NCBI GenBank assembly: GCA_963921195.1
Contig: OY992540.1
Span: forward strand, 61,326,844-61,390,843
Direction: 5' to 3'
Length of the DNA stretch: 64,000 nt
Origin: Pegoplata infirma
Lineage: Eukaryota; Arthropoda; Insecta; Diptera; Anthomyiidae
In this document: positions 25,373 through 36,959 of the stretch, one piece after another
Layout: every line of letters begins with the position of its first letter
Numbering within the stretch: position 1 is the first letter of the stretch
Position numbers and translations under genes: made by a program
The notes under the pieces: generated by a model
What the model saw: the letters and a program-made list of their open reading frames with translations, nothing else
Database searches by the model: none
What the model was told of the DNA's origin: nothing

Positions 25373-26404
25373 GATCATTTGTAATTTGAAAATCATAATA
25401 TATTTTAAATCATAACAAAAATTTTTTTTTCTTATTATTCTGCATGTTACTTTCCAGTGGGGCCCCAAATTCCTGTGTGCCTAAATACGCCGCTATACCT
25501 CAAGACGACCCTGTATCCATATTGTATTATATGGCATGTCTCAATTTTTACTATTTTATCTTTCATTCTATATATTTCACTTTTTGTAGACGTATGTATG
25601 TGCATTCCATATAAAATACATATGGCCTGCCGCAGGCAATATTTGTGGTAACTGGTGTCACAATAATACACCTGAGCTATAAAATCTTAAGTGATAAGTT
25701 AATATTTGCATTTAAATACAAAAATAAATCTACAATGTAAATACGAAATGAAAGTAGAAAACTATAGCACAAAAATGTAGAGTTTCAAAGAAAAAATCCT
25801 TAAGGGAAATTTTATGTCAATTTACACAAAATGAACATTAAAAAGAAATTTAAATAGAACAAGTAAGAAAATAAAAGTCGATTAAGACTGGCGATGTGTT
25901 ACCTTTAGCGATGATTTTATCTGAAGATTTTACAATGTTTTTATCTGAAGATTTCACAATCGCAAATCCATTGACCAATATTTCTAGGCTGAAGACGGAT
26001 TGGTTCATGGGTTCAAAAGTAAAAAGCAAAACCTTGGTATTTTAATGTGTTTTTTTCAGGTTTATTCACACTTAACACACATTAAATAATATTGGCTAGC
26101 TAGAGATATTGCTATTTAAAATTTGCCAAAAAATTTCCAAAATGGCGGTTTCTTCATACGTTAAAGAAATTTTTTAAAAAATTTTAAAATTTATTTTTGT
26201 GTAACCCTTTTACAAAGCTCAAGATAAACTTTCATTTAAACTTCGATCAAGCTTTTAAATTTTTAAAAGTTTTCCAAAAATCTAACAGGTGAATCTAAGT
26301 GCAACACGGTTTAAAATGATCGAAGATGACTCAATATAAGTTAAGATACTGATCCACAGGATTTCCACGTACCTGGGTATCACTTGCTATCCCTTTTTAT
26401 TTTT
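25373..26404. other. AT-rich stretch, no gene seen
   Basis: A slightly GC-richer block at 25450-25520 (CAGTGGGGCCCCAAATTCC) looks like an anonymous dispersed repeat. 25980-26300 has TTTAAAAATTTT-type inverted pieces. No coding or RNA signal. Confidence 0.4.
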
Positions 26405-29400
26405 CACAGGGGCCTTGCGGTGTACGTCCGCAATGATGTTGTGCATCAGTGCCTGCCTCAACTGAGCATGAATGATCCCGAATTTAACTCATTATGGGTT
26501 AAATTCGGAATCAGGGCGCACACATTGCATTTCGGGTTTCTTTACAGGAGTCCCAACGCTGGAAGGGTGTCTTCCTTGGATGATCTAGACACCCTTTCCG
26601 ATTCCATTTCGAGGATCCTGGAGAGTTGTCCAAGCAGTGGAATTGCCGTTGCTGGCGATTTTAATGTTCACAACTCCTCCTGGATCCTCCCTTCAAACCA
26701 TTCGACTCCCGTTATAAACACCTGTTGCAACTGTTGAACGAACCAACGTGCTTAACGGGCGTTGGAAATGAACACCGGAACACTCTCGACCTTTTTCTTA
26801 CCTCACATCCTGACAAATATGAAGTAAAGACATTTGCACCTCTTGGTAATTCGGATCACTGCACCATTTCCGCGTCCTCCTCGTACTCTGAACTTCGTAA
26901 CGTTTCAACAAAAGCTACGAAGCGTTCAGTGTTTCTATATGAGAAGGCTCGTTGGGCTGAGCTCAATGACTTTTTCCGGCATTTCAATTGGAAACTTTGT
27001 TTTCTCTACCGTAACGTCAATGCCGCGGCGAAAATGGTGGAAAATATTATAATGCTTGGAATGAAGTCATTCATTCCATCAAAGCTGATTTCGCTAAACC
27101 AAAGGATAAATGTTGGTTTAACCAGACTTGCAGGAATGCAGTCAGATCCAGGGAGGAAGCGTTCAGAAATTGGCGTGACGACAAAAACGTTAATACTGCG
27201 AGATCCAAGTGTGCAAAAGTACTTAGTCGCGAAAAGCTTCTATACGAACAGCGACTTCGTCCTAAAGTTCTTTTCGCTCCTAGGGGCAGTAAGAGCTTTT
27301 GGTCTTTCGTTAAAAGAGTCAGAGAAAATGCTAGTTCTTCTATTCCGACTCTTTTAAAAGATGACCAATTGTTCACTGAACCGGTTGACAAAGCTAACCT
27401 GTTGGCTGGCCTTTTTGCAAGAAATTCTTTCTTGCCGGAAAGCAATCAATCACTGCCCGAAATCGAGAGTGTATCCCATACTATGCCCAAGATATTTTTT
27501 CGAGCTCGTGCAGTTAAAAAGGTTCTTGCGGATCTTAACGTAAATAAGTCACCGGGGCCGGATGGTATACCAGCACTGGTACTTAAACAGTGCTCTTCGA
27601 CGTTGGCGCGTCCACTGGCTAATCTTTTCATTTCGTCTTACCGTGCGGGAGTTTTTCCCTCTTGTTGGATGGTTGCCAATGTGCAGCCAATCCCTAAAAA
27701 GGGTGCTGCTAATAACCCTGATAACTACCGCCCAATCGCAATATGCTCAGCGCTCTCGAAGGTGATGGAGAGCATGGTAAATTGCCATCTTGTTAGGTAT
27801 CTGGAGGCTAACTCACTTTTAAACGATCTACAGTATGGTTTTCGGAGAACTTGTTCTACCGGGGATCTGTTGGCGTTCCTTTCGGAACGTTGGAGTCGAT
27901 CGATCCACCATTTTGGTGAGAGTAAGGTAGTTGCTCTGGATATTTCCAAGGCGTTTGATTGTGTGTGGCACAGTGCGCTCATATCTAAGCTTAATGCCTT
28001 TGGTGTCGGTAATGACTTCTCTCGATTTGTTTCGAGTTTCCTCAGGGATCGTTCTATACGTGTTGTAATAGATGTGTTCTCACCAGATGAGTTCCAGCTC
28101 CAATCGGGGGTACCGCAAGGTTCTGTTCTTTCTCCTACCCTTTTTCTTATTTTTCTTAACGACCTTCTAAGTCAAACTTCAAAACCTATCTACTCTTTTG
28201 CAGATGACAGCAACATTTGTCATTCATTTTCTTTTGATCGTAGGCCAAGCCTTATTGAGGTTGAGGGCAAAAGGCAGACTATGAATGACACACTTAATCA
28301 AGACCTGTTGACAATCTCTAACAAGGGAAGTCTCCCTGGTGTCACCCTCCGATCATCATGAAATTTGGATATGTTGTTAAGAACGAAAATTAATTCGACC
28401 CGTATTTTTTTTTAGCGGCCCATTTTTTTTTAAAATTGACCTTTTTCAGTTTTTTACGATTTACGCCTATTTAAACAAAATTAATATAGGCATGTGTGGT
28501 ATTAGATTAAAGGTATTAAAAATACCTATCTCGTGGTGCTAACAACGGGCCAAAGAAGTTAATATTTTTCGACTTATTAACAAAAATGTCCTAAAAATTG
28601 GGTATTTTACTCAATATGACGAAAAGTTGTGCATGTTTGGACACGTTCTTAGCACACGTAGATAGATTTTCCAAAGACCTTTCATTTGGTATGTAACATG
28701 ACTAGGTTTCTGTGCATAATATAGGAGATAAACGAAAAAAACTGAAAAATGGCCTTGTCTTCCCCCCTCCTTTTTACCCCCTAAATATGAATTTGGGCCG
28801 CTAAAAAAAAATACGTGTCCCCTTATTTTTTCTGCTCTACAAAATAAAACAAATTCCATAAAGATCCGCGGGTGACACTAGGGAGACTTCCCTTGTAAGT
28901 GGGGTCTTGCGAATAGGGTCAAGTTTAATGCACGCAAGACCCAATTTTGTATGTTGACTCACAGAAATGTGGAACCAACAGCGTCATCTGTACATATGGG
29001 TGGTATTGTTATTGAGGAATCAGACACTCTTGATGTTTTGGGCATAAAAATTCAATGTGATGTCCGTTGGAATAAGCACATTTTTCAAGTGTCGAAAGAA
29101 GCATTCAAGTGTCTCGGTTTTTAAACTGCTGTAAGAAATACTTCACCTCATCCGATCTCCTTACTATTTATACCACCTACATCCGACCGAAGATGGAATA
29201 CAACTCCCATATATGGGCAGGGGCTTCAAAGTCTATTTTGGAGCTTTTGGACCGTGTGCAAAGGAGGGCGTTGATGCTTATCAATGACACTAGTCAACTC
29301 TATTGACTCATTGGAGCATCGTCGGAATGTAGGTTGTGTGACTCTGTTCTATCGATATTACCATGGAAAGTGTTCTGCTGAGATAAGTGAACTTATCCCT

Positions 29401-29690
29401 AGAGCCCGAGTTTTTGTTCGAAACACTCGGTTGTCTAGTAGATCTCATCCGCTTGTTGTCGATTGTCCAGTTGATCGCACAGCGCATACAGAGAAGGTTC
29501 GTTTATCAGTCGAACTTGCCGTATGTGGAATAATCTCCCCGCAAAGGTCTTTCCAGTTTCTTTCAATGTAGATAAATACAAGTCAAATATACACAAACAC
29601 TACTCCCTCTTTCCTTCTCCTCATAACCTTTTTTCCTGATATAAACACAATGCATTGCATTAGTAGGGGCATCCCCTGAGTGCTGGTTCA
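26405..29690 (+). pseudogene. CR1/jockey-like LINE ORF2, nearly full length
   Basis: Order along the strand: an APE-type endonuclease remnant (GLAVYVRND, the catalytic AGDFNVHNSSW at about 26650-26680, NTLDLFLTS and GNSDHC near 26775-26860), a linker, then RT from 27480 (NKSPGPDGIP, SALSKVMES, QYGFRRTCSTGDLLAF, VALDISKAFDCVWH with the catalytic Asp, GVPQGSVLSPTLF, and FADDS as the active site near 28198-28212). After an inserted element the thumb follows (28899-29290: WGLANRVKFNARKT, FTSSDLLTIYTTYIRPKMEY) and a C-terminal block to about 29570. Frameshifts lie near 26715, 27085 and 29110, and after 29290. The 5' end lacks the first part of the endonuclease. The 3' end is an A-run near 29695. 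Confidence 0.9.
28322..28895. mobile_element. 574-bp CAAGGGAAGT element (Harbinger-like), TAA duplication
   Basis: The ends CAAGGGAAGTCTCCCT and AGGGAGACTTCCCTTG are complementary, and the match continues to about 30 bp (GTGTCACC). TAA flanks it at 28319-28321 and 28896-28898. Removing it with one TAA joins the two halves of the LINE reading frame in phase (TIS then KWGLANR), which proves the borders. A 3-bp TWA duplication is the PIF/Harbinger hallmark. It has no coding capacity, so it is a MITE. Relatives: 52554-53111, and fragments near 12310 and 48300. Confidence 0.85.
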
Positions 29691-29699
29691 TCGTAAAAA

Positions 29700-30278
29700 A
29701 AAAACGAAAGTTCGAATCAAGCTTTATGAAAGCGTCAAGGGAAAAAATTGTATTTTTTTTAAAAAAATTTCTATTTTTTTTTTAAATTTCTTCAGCGTTG
29801 GAAAAAACTGTTTTTTTTGCAAATTTCAAATAGCAATATTTCGAAAACCGGTTAACCGAAATTTTAAAAGTTTAAATTGATAATTCTATTAACATAATTT
29901 TATTAAATAGTTTTCTTTGTTTATTCCCCTAGACTTAACAAAAATATTAAATCACCCACAGGGCTTTTCACTAAGTTATACCAGAGATGAAGTAAAATAT
30001 TAGATTATAATAAAATTATTTTTTTTTGTCTTTTTATAACCAATTCTGCCAATATTCTTGGTATCGATTGAATAATACACAATACGTCCAATCTTTAGCA
30101 ACAAGGTATTAAGCTGATTTAATTTCCATGGTATTGTTGCAACCAGAGCTACAGATAAATAGAACTGATATTGTTATAAAATCATGACAGAAAAATATCA
30201 ATATAATTTAAAAAAATATATATAAACTGTTAAAAATGTTGGTGCTTTAAAACGGAACAGAATTTAAATAAATTGAGG
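29700..30278. other. AT-rich stretch, no gene seen
   Basis: Follows the LINE tail. T and A runs with CGAAAACCGGTTAACCG near 29840; no repeat borders or coding signal found. Confidence 0.4.
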
Positions 30279-30280
30279 CT

Positions 30281-30646
30281 CCCGAGTAAAAATTTTCTGG
30301 TCTAATCATATATAATTTGATACAACCTTATATGAGTTAATATGCTTCCGTATAAATTTATATAAAATTGTATCTATCACTTTGATACGGTTGATCCACT
30401 TTATATGGTTAGATATTGCTCCATATATGATTAGATTCGTATTTTGGTTTTGCTCATCAAATTATATAAAAATTGATATTATAAGATCAATTTGATCTAA
30501 TTAGATTTGACCAAATTCAGGATCAAATTGTATCAATTTTTATATTTTTTGATCTAAAGTAATACAATTAGATATTATTTGATACAACCATTTTACGGAT
30601 CAAATTAGATCTATTCAGTAAAATTAGCATAATATTTTTACTTGGG
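30281..30646. mobile_element. 366-bp CCCGAGTAAAAAT element filled with GATCAAATT words
   Basis: The ends CCCGAGTAAAAATTTT and ATATTTTTACTTGGG are complementary with one or two mismatches and are flanked by CT (30279-30280, 30647-30648). The interior repeats GATCAAATTAGATC, TTTGATACAA and TATATAA pieces in both orientations. Clearly related to the larger element at 21867. Confidence 0.75.
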
Positions 30647-30648
30647 CT

Positions 30649-32883
30649 TTTAAATATTTTCTTTTTTTGTTGTAGGATTTTAAAAATTGTGTCACGTAGA
30701 CCATTAAATACGATACTATAGCCTTAAGCTGATAACAAATATTTTGACTGTTGTAGCATTAATGATTTACTTTTTTTTGGCGAAAAATCACAACAAAAAA
30801 AAAATCACAAATGAAACTGAAACTTAATGTTATTGTCAATGAAGCAAATAAATACGGTGTTTTTTTTTTTTTTTTGGCACCATCAAAATTGCCAACCATT
30901 CCGTCAGCCACATTATTTGACATTACCTTACCTGAAGGCATCACTATATATAAATATATACTACTGTACATTAGGGGTATAACTTTTGTTGCTCGTCCTT
31001 CTCCCAATGATCTTTTTTATGGGCAATATTAATTTAATGATAAAAAACAATTTCAGTTCAATTTGGTAAAAAAAAACTTACGCAACGAAAGCGATTTCTA
31101 AAATGGCTTTTAGGTTTTTTTTTCATTATTTTTAAAAAAAATTATTTTTTCCATTTCCCTTGACTCAAAAACGGACTTCACCCCTGATATCAACATGCCT
31201 AAATTATATAGAACTGGTGGCCAAACCTCGAGGCACAAAACATTTTTGTTTTTTTGTAACATAGTATTATTAAAAACTTCAATGCGATCTCGAAAAACTA
31301 AAATCGCAGTTCTTAATGTTTATCCATGACACGATTTTACATTGGAAGATTTAATATGTGCAAAAAAAAATGCAAAAAGTAATAACCCTAGTGTACATAC
31401 TTTGTATGTATTAACTCGGAAAATCATTATTGTTGATGAAGCGGAAATACTTTGCTTATCCACTAGCGAAAAAAAATCATTAACAATATAACGACTACGC
31501 ATTCACTTGGGAAAAATGTGTTTGTATATGCTTAAAATGTTATTTAAATTAAATGTGTTTTTTTCCACATTAAATTTATAGTTTTAAATTATTTAAAACA
31601 AGGGAATTGTAATTGAATATCAGGTACAATTAAATGTGTTTATAAACATTAATTTTTGTTCATGTTTTGTTTCTTTGTATTTTTTAATATTATCACATAT
31701 TTATAAAAAAATGATTGCATCAATAAAAATAACGGCGTAGTTTTTTTTAATTCCAAATCCTGTTCGCGGTTTAAAACCAGATTTTTAACACCGGGTTTTG
31801 TTAATTTTTTTTTTGAGGAAAATATATCATAATCTGGATTCACTCCTGAGATATGAGGTGACACGAATAATGACTTTTTATCGAATTTCGTCGATCGACG
31901 AGCAAAAATTATTTTTTTTAATAAAAAATAAAATTTAAAAAATGGAGAAAAACTCACATTTTGCCTTTTTTAACATTTTAAAACACGATACAGATGTCAA
32001 AGATAAGAATAATATGTTTTTGTGAATATGTGTATGACTTTAAGACATTTTTTTTTGTAAAAAAAAGTGAAACTGTTACGAACTTTTAAAAAAAGAAATT
32101 GATAAATTTTGAGAAAATTTTTCTTGACACTTTTCATCAGTGGTCCCCAAACACACACAATCATATTTTGTCTTTGTATGAGTAAGATTGAACTCTCTCT
32201 TACTCAATGCACTTAGAGAAACTTATAGTAAAAATATAAATACATTTATTCATATCAAAAATAAAAAATATAATAAATGACATTGGTTAAAATGTCAAGC
32301 TATGTCACACTTAACATAGCGTGACAAACTAAGCATTCTGGTCTATCAAAAATGTTCGCTTTACAAAATATTTGCATTCAATTTCTTTATGATTATTTCT
32401 CTAACAATAAGTATATTTTGAGCAAGAAGAGAATAGAGAATTGTTTTTGTTTAATGTATAAGCGCATGTAGGTGTGAGAGCACACTTAATTTTTATGAGA
32501 GCATTCTCACATTTGCGGTGTTTTGAAGATCTCTTCTTTAGAGAATAATTACAATTGGAGCGGGAAGCGGTTTCCGCAACTCTCCCCATACATTTTCCGA
32601 CAAAATAGATTCTATTCTATTTTCATGGCGTTTTTTTATCTCTCTCATTTTTCCTCTCATTTATTTTTTGGCGTTGCCAGATTTTAACCAAAAAAAGGAT
32701 TGTTTTTCTGTACAGTGTTGTAAAATATATTGTAAGTACAAGTTTTTTGGCAGATGGAAATGAACAACAAAGCAAAACAATAAAAAATTATTTAAAAAAT
32801 TGAGTTTGCTGAAAAATTTAAAAAAATTTGTTAAAAAAATATGATTTTTTATGCAATTTTTCAAGTTTTAAAGATGCAATATA
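30649..32883. other. AT-rich stretch, no gene seen
   Basis: Mostly unique-looking AT-rich DNA. 32175-32215 has GAGTAAGATTGAA and TCTTACTC as a small inverted pair. 32480-32600 is GC-richer with GTGAGAGCACAC, GAGAGCATTCTCAC and GGGAAGCGGTTTCCGC. No convincing coding or RNA feature. Confidence 0.4.
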
Positions 32884-32885
32884 TA

Positions 32886-33870
32886 CAGCGCCAGTAAAAA
32901 GTATTCGTCGCTCAATGTTTTTTTTTTTTTTTTAATCTTAAATATCAATATTCCTTTTGCATAAACTGATTTTTTTTTTCTACAAATATTCTTTGGCTCT
33001 CAATATAAAAAAAATTGTTGTTTTTGGTGATTTGACTTTTCATCTTCTTTGCTAAAATAAAGCTCAAATATTTTTTCCAAAAAAGTATTCGTCGTTTTGC
33101 TGTTTTGTGAAATTCTCCACTTGTAAAACAGCGATGTGATTTAAAAAACTTACAGCGTCTAAGGATTTTGGTAAGTTAAGAATTTTTTCTGAAATCCCGA
33201 TCGGAATCGTGCAAATTGGAAGGATAGGGCGGAATTCTAAAAAAAGTACCAAAGAAGAAGGAAAAATCATCATCAATAAAGTCAAAAAAGAAAATTTTTT
33301 TAAAAATATAGCCGAAGCGGTTATAAGACTCATTACCACTACTAACAGCGTTTTTTATAGGTACGCGAGAATCGGGTGGTATGTAAATAATAAAAAGTCG
33401 GATCTTCAACTTGTTGACTGATCAAAAAAAGAGCAATAGCCGTCAAAAACATCACAAAGGGTCCATGAAAACCTGCGTCTGTACAGCTGCACAAGTATTT
33501 TACGACTATGGTAAGCAAGCTTTGGTTGAAACTATTCGCAATATACTGCATAAAGCCTCGTACTTCCCGTAGAAAACCCTTTATATCAAGAAAAAAACAT
33601 GCCGAAGGGTTTAAAACACGCCAAGACTTAACTTAATCATGACCTTAAGCACTGGAACCGAAAAATTTTTACCAATGACAGTATATTTAACCTATTCAAG
33701 TCTGTCGGAAAGGTTAAAGTGGGGCGAAAGTCGTAAACGGAAACGCAACAGAATACCCTAACATCATCAATGCTTACCTCCAAGATAGTTTAAAAACAAA
33801 GCGCTTACCAAGCAATTGTATATTTATTAAAGATAACAACCTAAAGCATGTGGCTCTTTATACGGAGTTA
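32886..33870 (+). pseudogene. Tc1-like transposon, dead transposase
   Basis: It starts after TA with CAGCGCCAGTAAAAAGTATT. The word AAAAGTATTCGTCG occurs at 32897-32910 and again at 33081-33094, an IR/DR-type left end like that of Sleeping Beauty-type elements. The transposase relic can be followed in changing frames: a VKKENFFKNI stretch (DNA-binding linker), TTVRNILHKA-like and RKKPYISKK-like pieces at 33530-33600, WNRKIFTNDSIFNLF at 33650-33700 (equivalent of the W..DES catalytic block, with the acidic residue displaced), GKVKVGRKS, and DNNLKHVAL at 33830-33860 (DNDPKH block, catalytic Asp kept). Many stops. The C-terminus is cut off by the element at 33873 and no right end was found. Confidence 0.7.
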
Positions 33871-33872
33871 TA

Positions 33873-34763
33873 CACTCAAAAAAATACGTTAGTAGATTTA
33901 CTAATTTTTTTTTTGCTAACGCTAGTTAGCTAACTTTTAGCAAATTTTTAGTTGAGATTAGCATGTTAGCAAAAAATTCTTGTAAACTTCATTTAGCACA
34001 TTAGCAATTTTAAACAAACTTTGAACTAATTTCTTTTGCTAAATTTGAAATTGAGTTGACTACATTTTTACAAGATTTTTTGCTAATATTAGCAAAATAA
34101 ATGGTAAATTTTTTTTTATTTTCAGAAAACTTAAAATGGCGCTATCTCGGAAACTAAGCCAGATAGAGCAATATGGAGGCCATTTTTGGTTCTTAGAATC
34201 TCCATAGTATCGCTGGTCCTCCTCTCATGTGTGGACCCTAATGGGCCCTAACTTTGGATCCAAAAAAGTTAGCATTCCCGAAAATCTTAAAATGCTCATA
34301 TCTCGGTAAATATTGCCGACACAACAAAAAGTCCGAAAGCGTTTTTGTAGCTCTCATCACGTAGAACAAGACCGCAAAATAGTCAAAAGCTCTCCGAGTA
34401 ATATTTTTGAAGTTATCGAGTTTTTTAATTCTCAAGACCCCAGTGGTCCCCTATAATCACGTATCTCAAAAACTAAGCAAGGTAGAGCGAAACGGACACA
34501 AATTTTGGATCAAAAACTATGACGATTTTTAAGGAACCCAACTAGGTCTAGGCCCATCGGGGTCTGGACCTATCGGGTCCGAACCCAATGGGGTCCTCAG
34601 ATGTGTATGAACTAAGTTAAAAAAAAAAATTAGTTAACTAATTATTGGCAAAACATTTTTGCTAACTTTAGCAAAAAAATTGTGGGTTCAAAATCAGCAA
34701 ATTTTCTTGTATTTTTACAAGCTTTTTTTTGCTAACATTACAGTTTTTTTTTTTTTTTGAGTG
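33873..34763. mobile_element. 891-bp CACTCAAAAAAATA element filled with TTAGC/GCTAAC words
   Basis: The ends CACTCAAAAAAATA and TTTTTTTTTTTGAGTG are flanked by TA (33871-33872, 34764-34765). The outer 250 bp on the left and 140 bp on the right are dense in GCTAAC, GTTAGC, TTAGCAAA and TTGTAAA. The middle has ATCTCGGAAACTAAGC and a GC-richer run around 34550-34605 (GACCTATCGGGTCC palindrome). A truncated second copy is at 48075-48281. Confidence 0.75.
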
Positions 34764-34765
34764 TA

Positions 34766-35207
34766 TATAACATGAGTGTCAACAAAACTCACAATTAAGA
34801 GCATAAAAATACAACAACAAGCAGGTTGATAGCGCTTTGTTCAGGAAATACACCAACACATGCATATTTATATTCATACACCAACGCATTCGCATAATCT
34901 CTTTTTGCCGACCACTGCTCTAAAGTTTCATGTTACCATCTCAATGAACGCAACTTGGCGTATGATTAATATAAAAAATAATATTACTCATACGTAGCGT
35001 AAACTTATAACCTAAATATAAGTTGATTAAAACTAAAAAAAAATATTTCTAAAAATATTTAATAAAACATTACAATAATAAAAAGCATTGCATGATATTT
35101 GAATTTAAAATAATATACATAATTATAATAAATATTCCTAAATAAAAATATTCCGTTAGCAAAAAATCCTAAATTTATTCAAATTTTTAATAATTTATAC
35201 AAATATG
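34766..35207. other. AT-rich stretch, no gene seen
   Basis: It follows the inserted element and could include the lost end of the Tc1-like transposon, but I see no match to its left end. No coding signal. Confidence 0.35.
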
Positions 35208-35640
35208 TATATTCGATTAGAGTTTTATTCTAGTTCGAGGCCCAAAAATATTTCTATATATGATATTGTCATAATAGAGTATTTTTAATTTATTGCTTTA
35301 AAAAAGTTACTCATCTCATAGTATATCTGTACTGATCAGTTTCATCCCCACTAAAGGACTCATCAGCAGACTTTAGAGAATCATCGTTGGTCAATCAAAC
35401 ATCAAACCAGACATAATATTTGATATATTTCACAAGTTATTTGAGAAATACTATTATGAAGGTCCGAAATCTGTTTTCCAACAAAAATAACTCTTTTAAA
35501 GCAAAAATTGTATATACTAAATCACCGTCGGTAATTATTAATATATGTGTTGCTGTTATTTTACAATAATTTAGTATATACAATTTTTGCTTTAAAAGAG
35601 TTATTTTTGTTGGAAAACAGCATTTATACAAATATTTTAG
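35208..35640 (-). repeat. LTR-like repeat copy ending in a perfect palindrome
   Basis: Same family as 13555-15058 (shared ATTCGATTAGAGTTTTATTC, GATCAGTTTCATCCCCAC, CACCGTCGGTAA). At its end, 35471-35521 and 35570-35620 are perfect inverted copies of 51 bp around a 48-bp loop. Confidence 0.75.
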
Positions 35641-35866
35641 CAAAAAAAAATCTCGCATGTCAGGTATTCAATAACATTTTAGCATACCTGCATTTCACAC
35701 TGATACTATTTAATTGACCATGTACTCTTTACATATTTTAAATTATTTGAACAAACTTTTTTCTCTACAAATTTGTTTAAAACACATTCCTGAAAATTTA
35801 TTTAGTATTTATGCTTTTTTAAATTTTTTATTTGTTTGTTTTATTATTCAATCATTATTTACATAC

Positions 35867-36210
35867 CGTTGTGGTTGTTTATTACGTTTAGTTTCACGTA
35901 CTGAACTTTGGGCTCCCAGGCGACTCTTTAATGTTGTTTGCGGTTGAGTACCAGCTGTTGCTGCGGTTACAGCAGCTATAGTATCACGCAATGATGGTGT
36001 ACCAAAGTCAGGATGACGGTGGTGTTGATGATGCGTTGGATATATAGCCGATTGTGATTGTACGTGGTGTATATAATCGAGACCGGGTAATTCTAATGAA
36101 GCAATCGGATGTATACGAGATAATGATAAGGTACTCTCTAAAACGGTACTTAGTAAGGGAGCACTGCGTAAGGATCTTAAACTACCACGTCTACTAAATG
36201 GTTCTGGCAT
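35867..36210 (-). CDS. Putative first coding exon of a host gene
   Basis: Not recognised. On the minus strand, ATG at 36210-36208 opens a 114-codon frame rich in Ser, Arg, His and Thr. It begins MPEPFSRRGSLRSLRS and holds HHQHHRHPDF and a TIAAVTAATAG stretch. It has balanced codon use and clearly higher GC than anything around it. It ends in a good splice donor: CAACG then GTATGT, with the intron starting at 35866 and the exon leaving a split codon (two bases). The open frame runs only five codons past the donor. RRGSLRSLRS is a possible basophilic kinase target. No domain, signal peptide or membrane segment is visible. It is not flanked by TE motifs, and the rest of the gene must lie outside this window or in exons I cannot see. 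Confidence 0.6.
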
Positions 36211-36604
36211 TTGTAATCAAACAATATAATAATATTTAATTAAAATGTATTGTTTTATTTTTTTTATTGTGTTGAGTTGTTTAACGGAATTTTGATTTTT
36301 TAAAAGTCACGTAATATTGCGTGAAGGTATTGTTTTCAGATTTACCACTTTATTTTTAAATTGTTGTATTGTTTTTTTTTTTTTTTTTTTTGTTAAATTA
36401 TTATAGCTTTTTTTTGTTTTAATTATTAAGTTTGCTTAACATTTACAGTTGTTTTTTGTTGTACGCGTGTTATTAGGAAATTAACGCTTTTATATATTTT
36501 TTTTTATATATTTTTACAAAACAGAAAAAAAACTGTAGTTATTATGCACAAGGGATTTTTCCGTTTTACACTATGGGGTAGAAATTTGATTTGTGTTTTT
36601 ACAG
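36211..36604 (-). promoter_or_regulatory. Possible 5' UTR and TATA-type promoter of the minus-strand exon
   Basis: Upstream of the ATG there is AT-rich sequence with long T runs. On the minus strand TATATAAAAG lies at about 36497-36488, which would place a start near 36460 and give a 250-nt leader. TATA words are frequent by chance at this base composition, and a spliced leader is equally possible. Confidence 0.2.
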
Positions 36605-36955
36605 AAAGAAAATTTTGTGTTTTTGATACATCGATAGTTAAAAAATTTATATTTATCGATTTCAATATGATTTTTTTTTCCTTTTCTTAATAATTTTTTA
36701 TAAAAAATATTTCGTTATCGATAACTATAAAATTTTCTTTAGAAAATTTTTGCTTTCGATAACTACAGAATTTTCTATAAAACAATTTTTGCTCTAAATA
36801 ACTATAGAATTCTCTATAGAAATTTTATTGATAACTACAGAATTATATATATAGAAAAATTTTTTGTTATCGATAACTATAGAATTTTCTCTATTGAATT
36901 TTCTATAGAATTTTCTCTATAAAATTCTATAGTTATCGATAGCTATAGAGTTTTC
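36605..36955 (+). repeat. 39-bp satellite, degenerate left edge
   Basis: Decayed units with TATCGATAACTATAGAATTTT and CTATAGAAAAT. The array is interrupted at 36960 by a foldback and continues at 38070. Confidence 0.85.
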
Positions 36956-36959
36956 TATA

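Noticed and set aside
25447..25671. Short coding region on either strand
   Set aside because: Both strands are open by chance in a small GC-richer dispersed fragment; no motif.
26834..27445. Overlapping open frames in the endonuclease-RT linker on both strands
   Set aside because: They are shadows; the LINE product can be followed in the plus frames with shifts near 26715 and 27085.
35848..35866. Extending the 35867-36210 exon to the downstream stop
   Set aside because: A strong GTATGT donor lies five codons before the stop, and the last residues (YVNND) look intronic.
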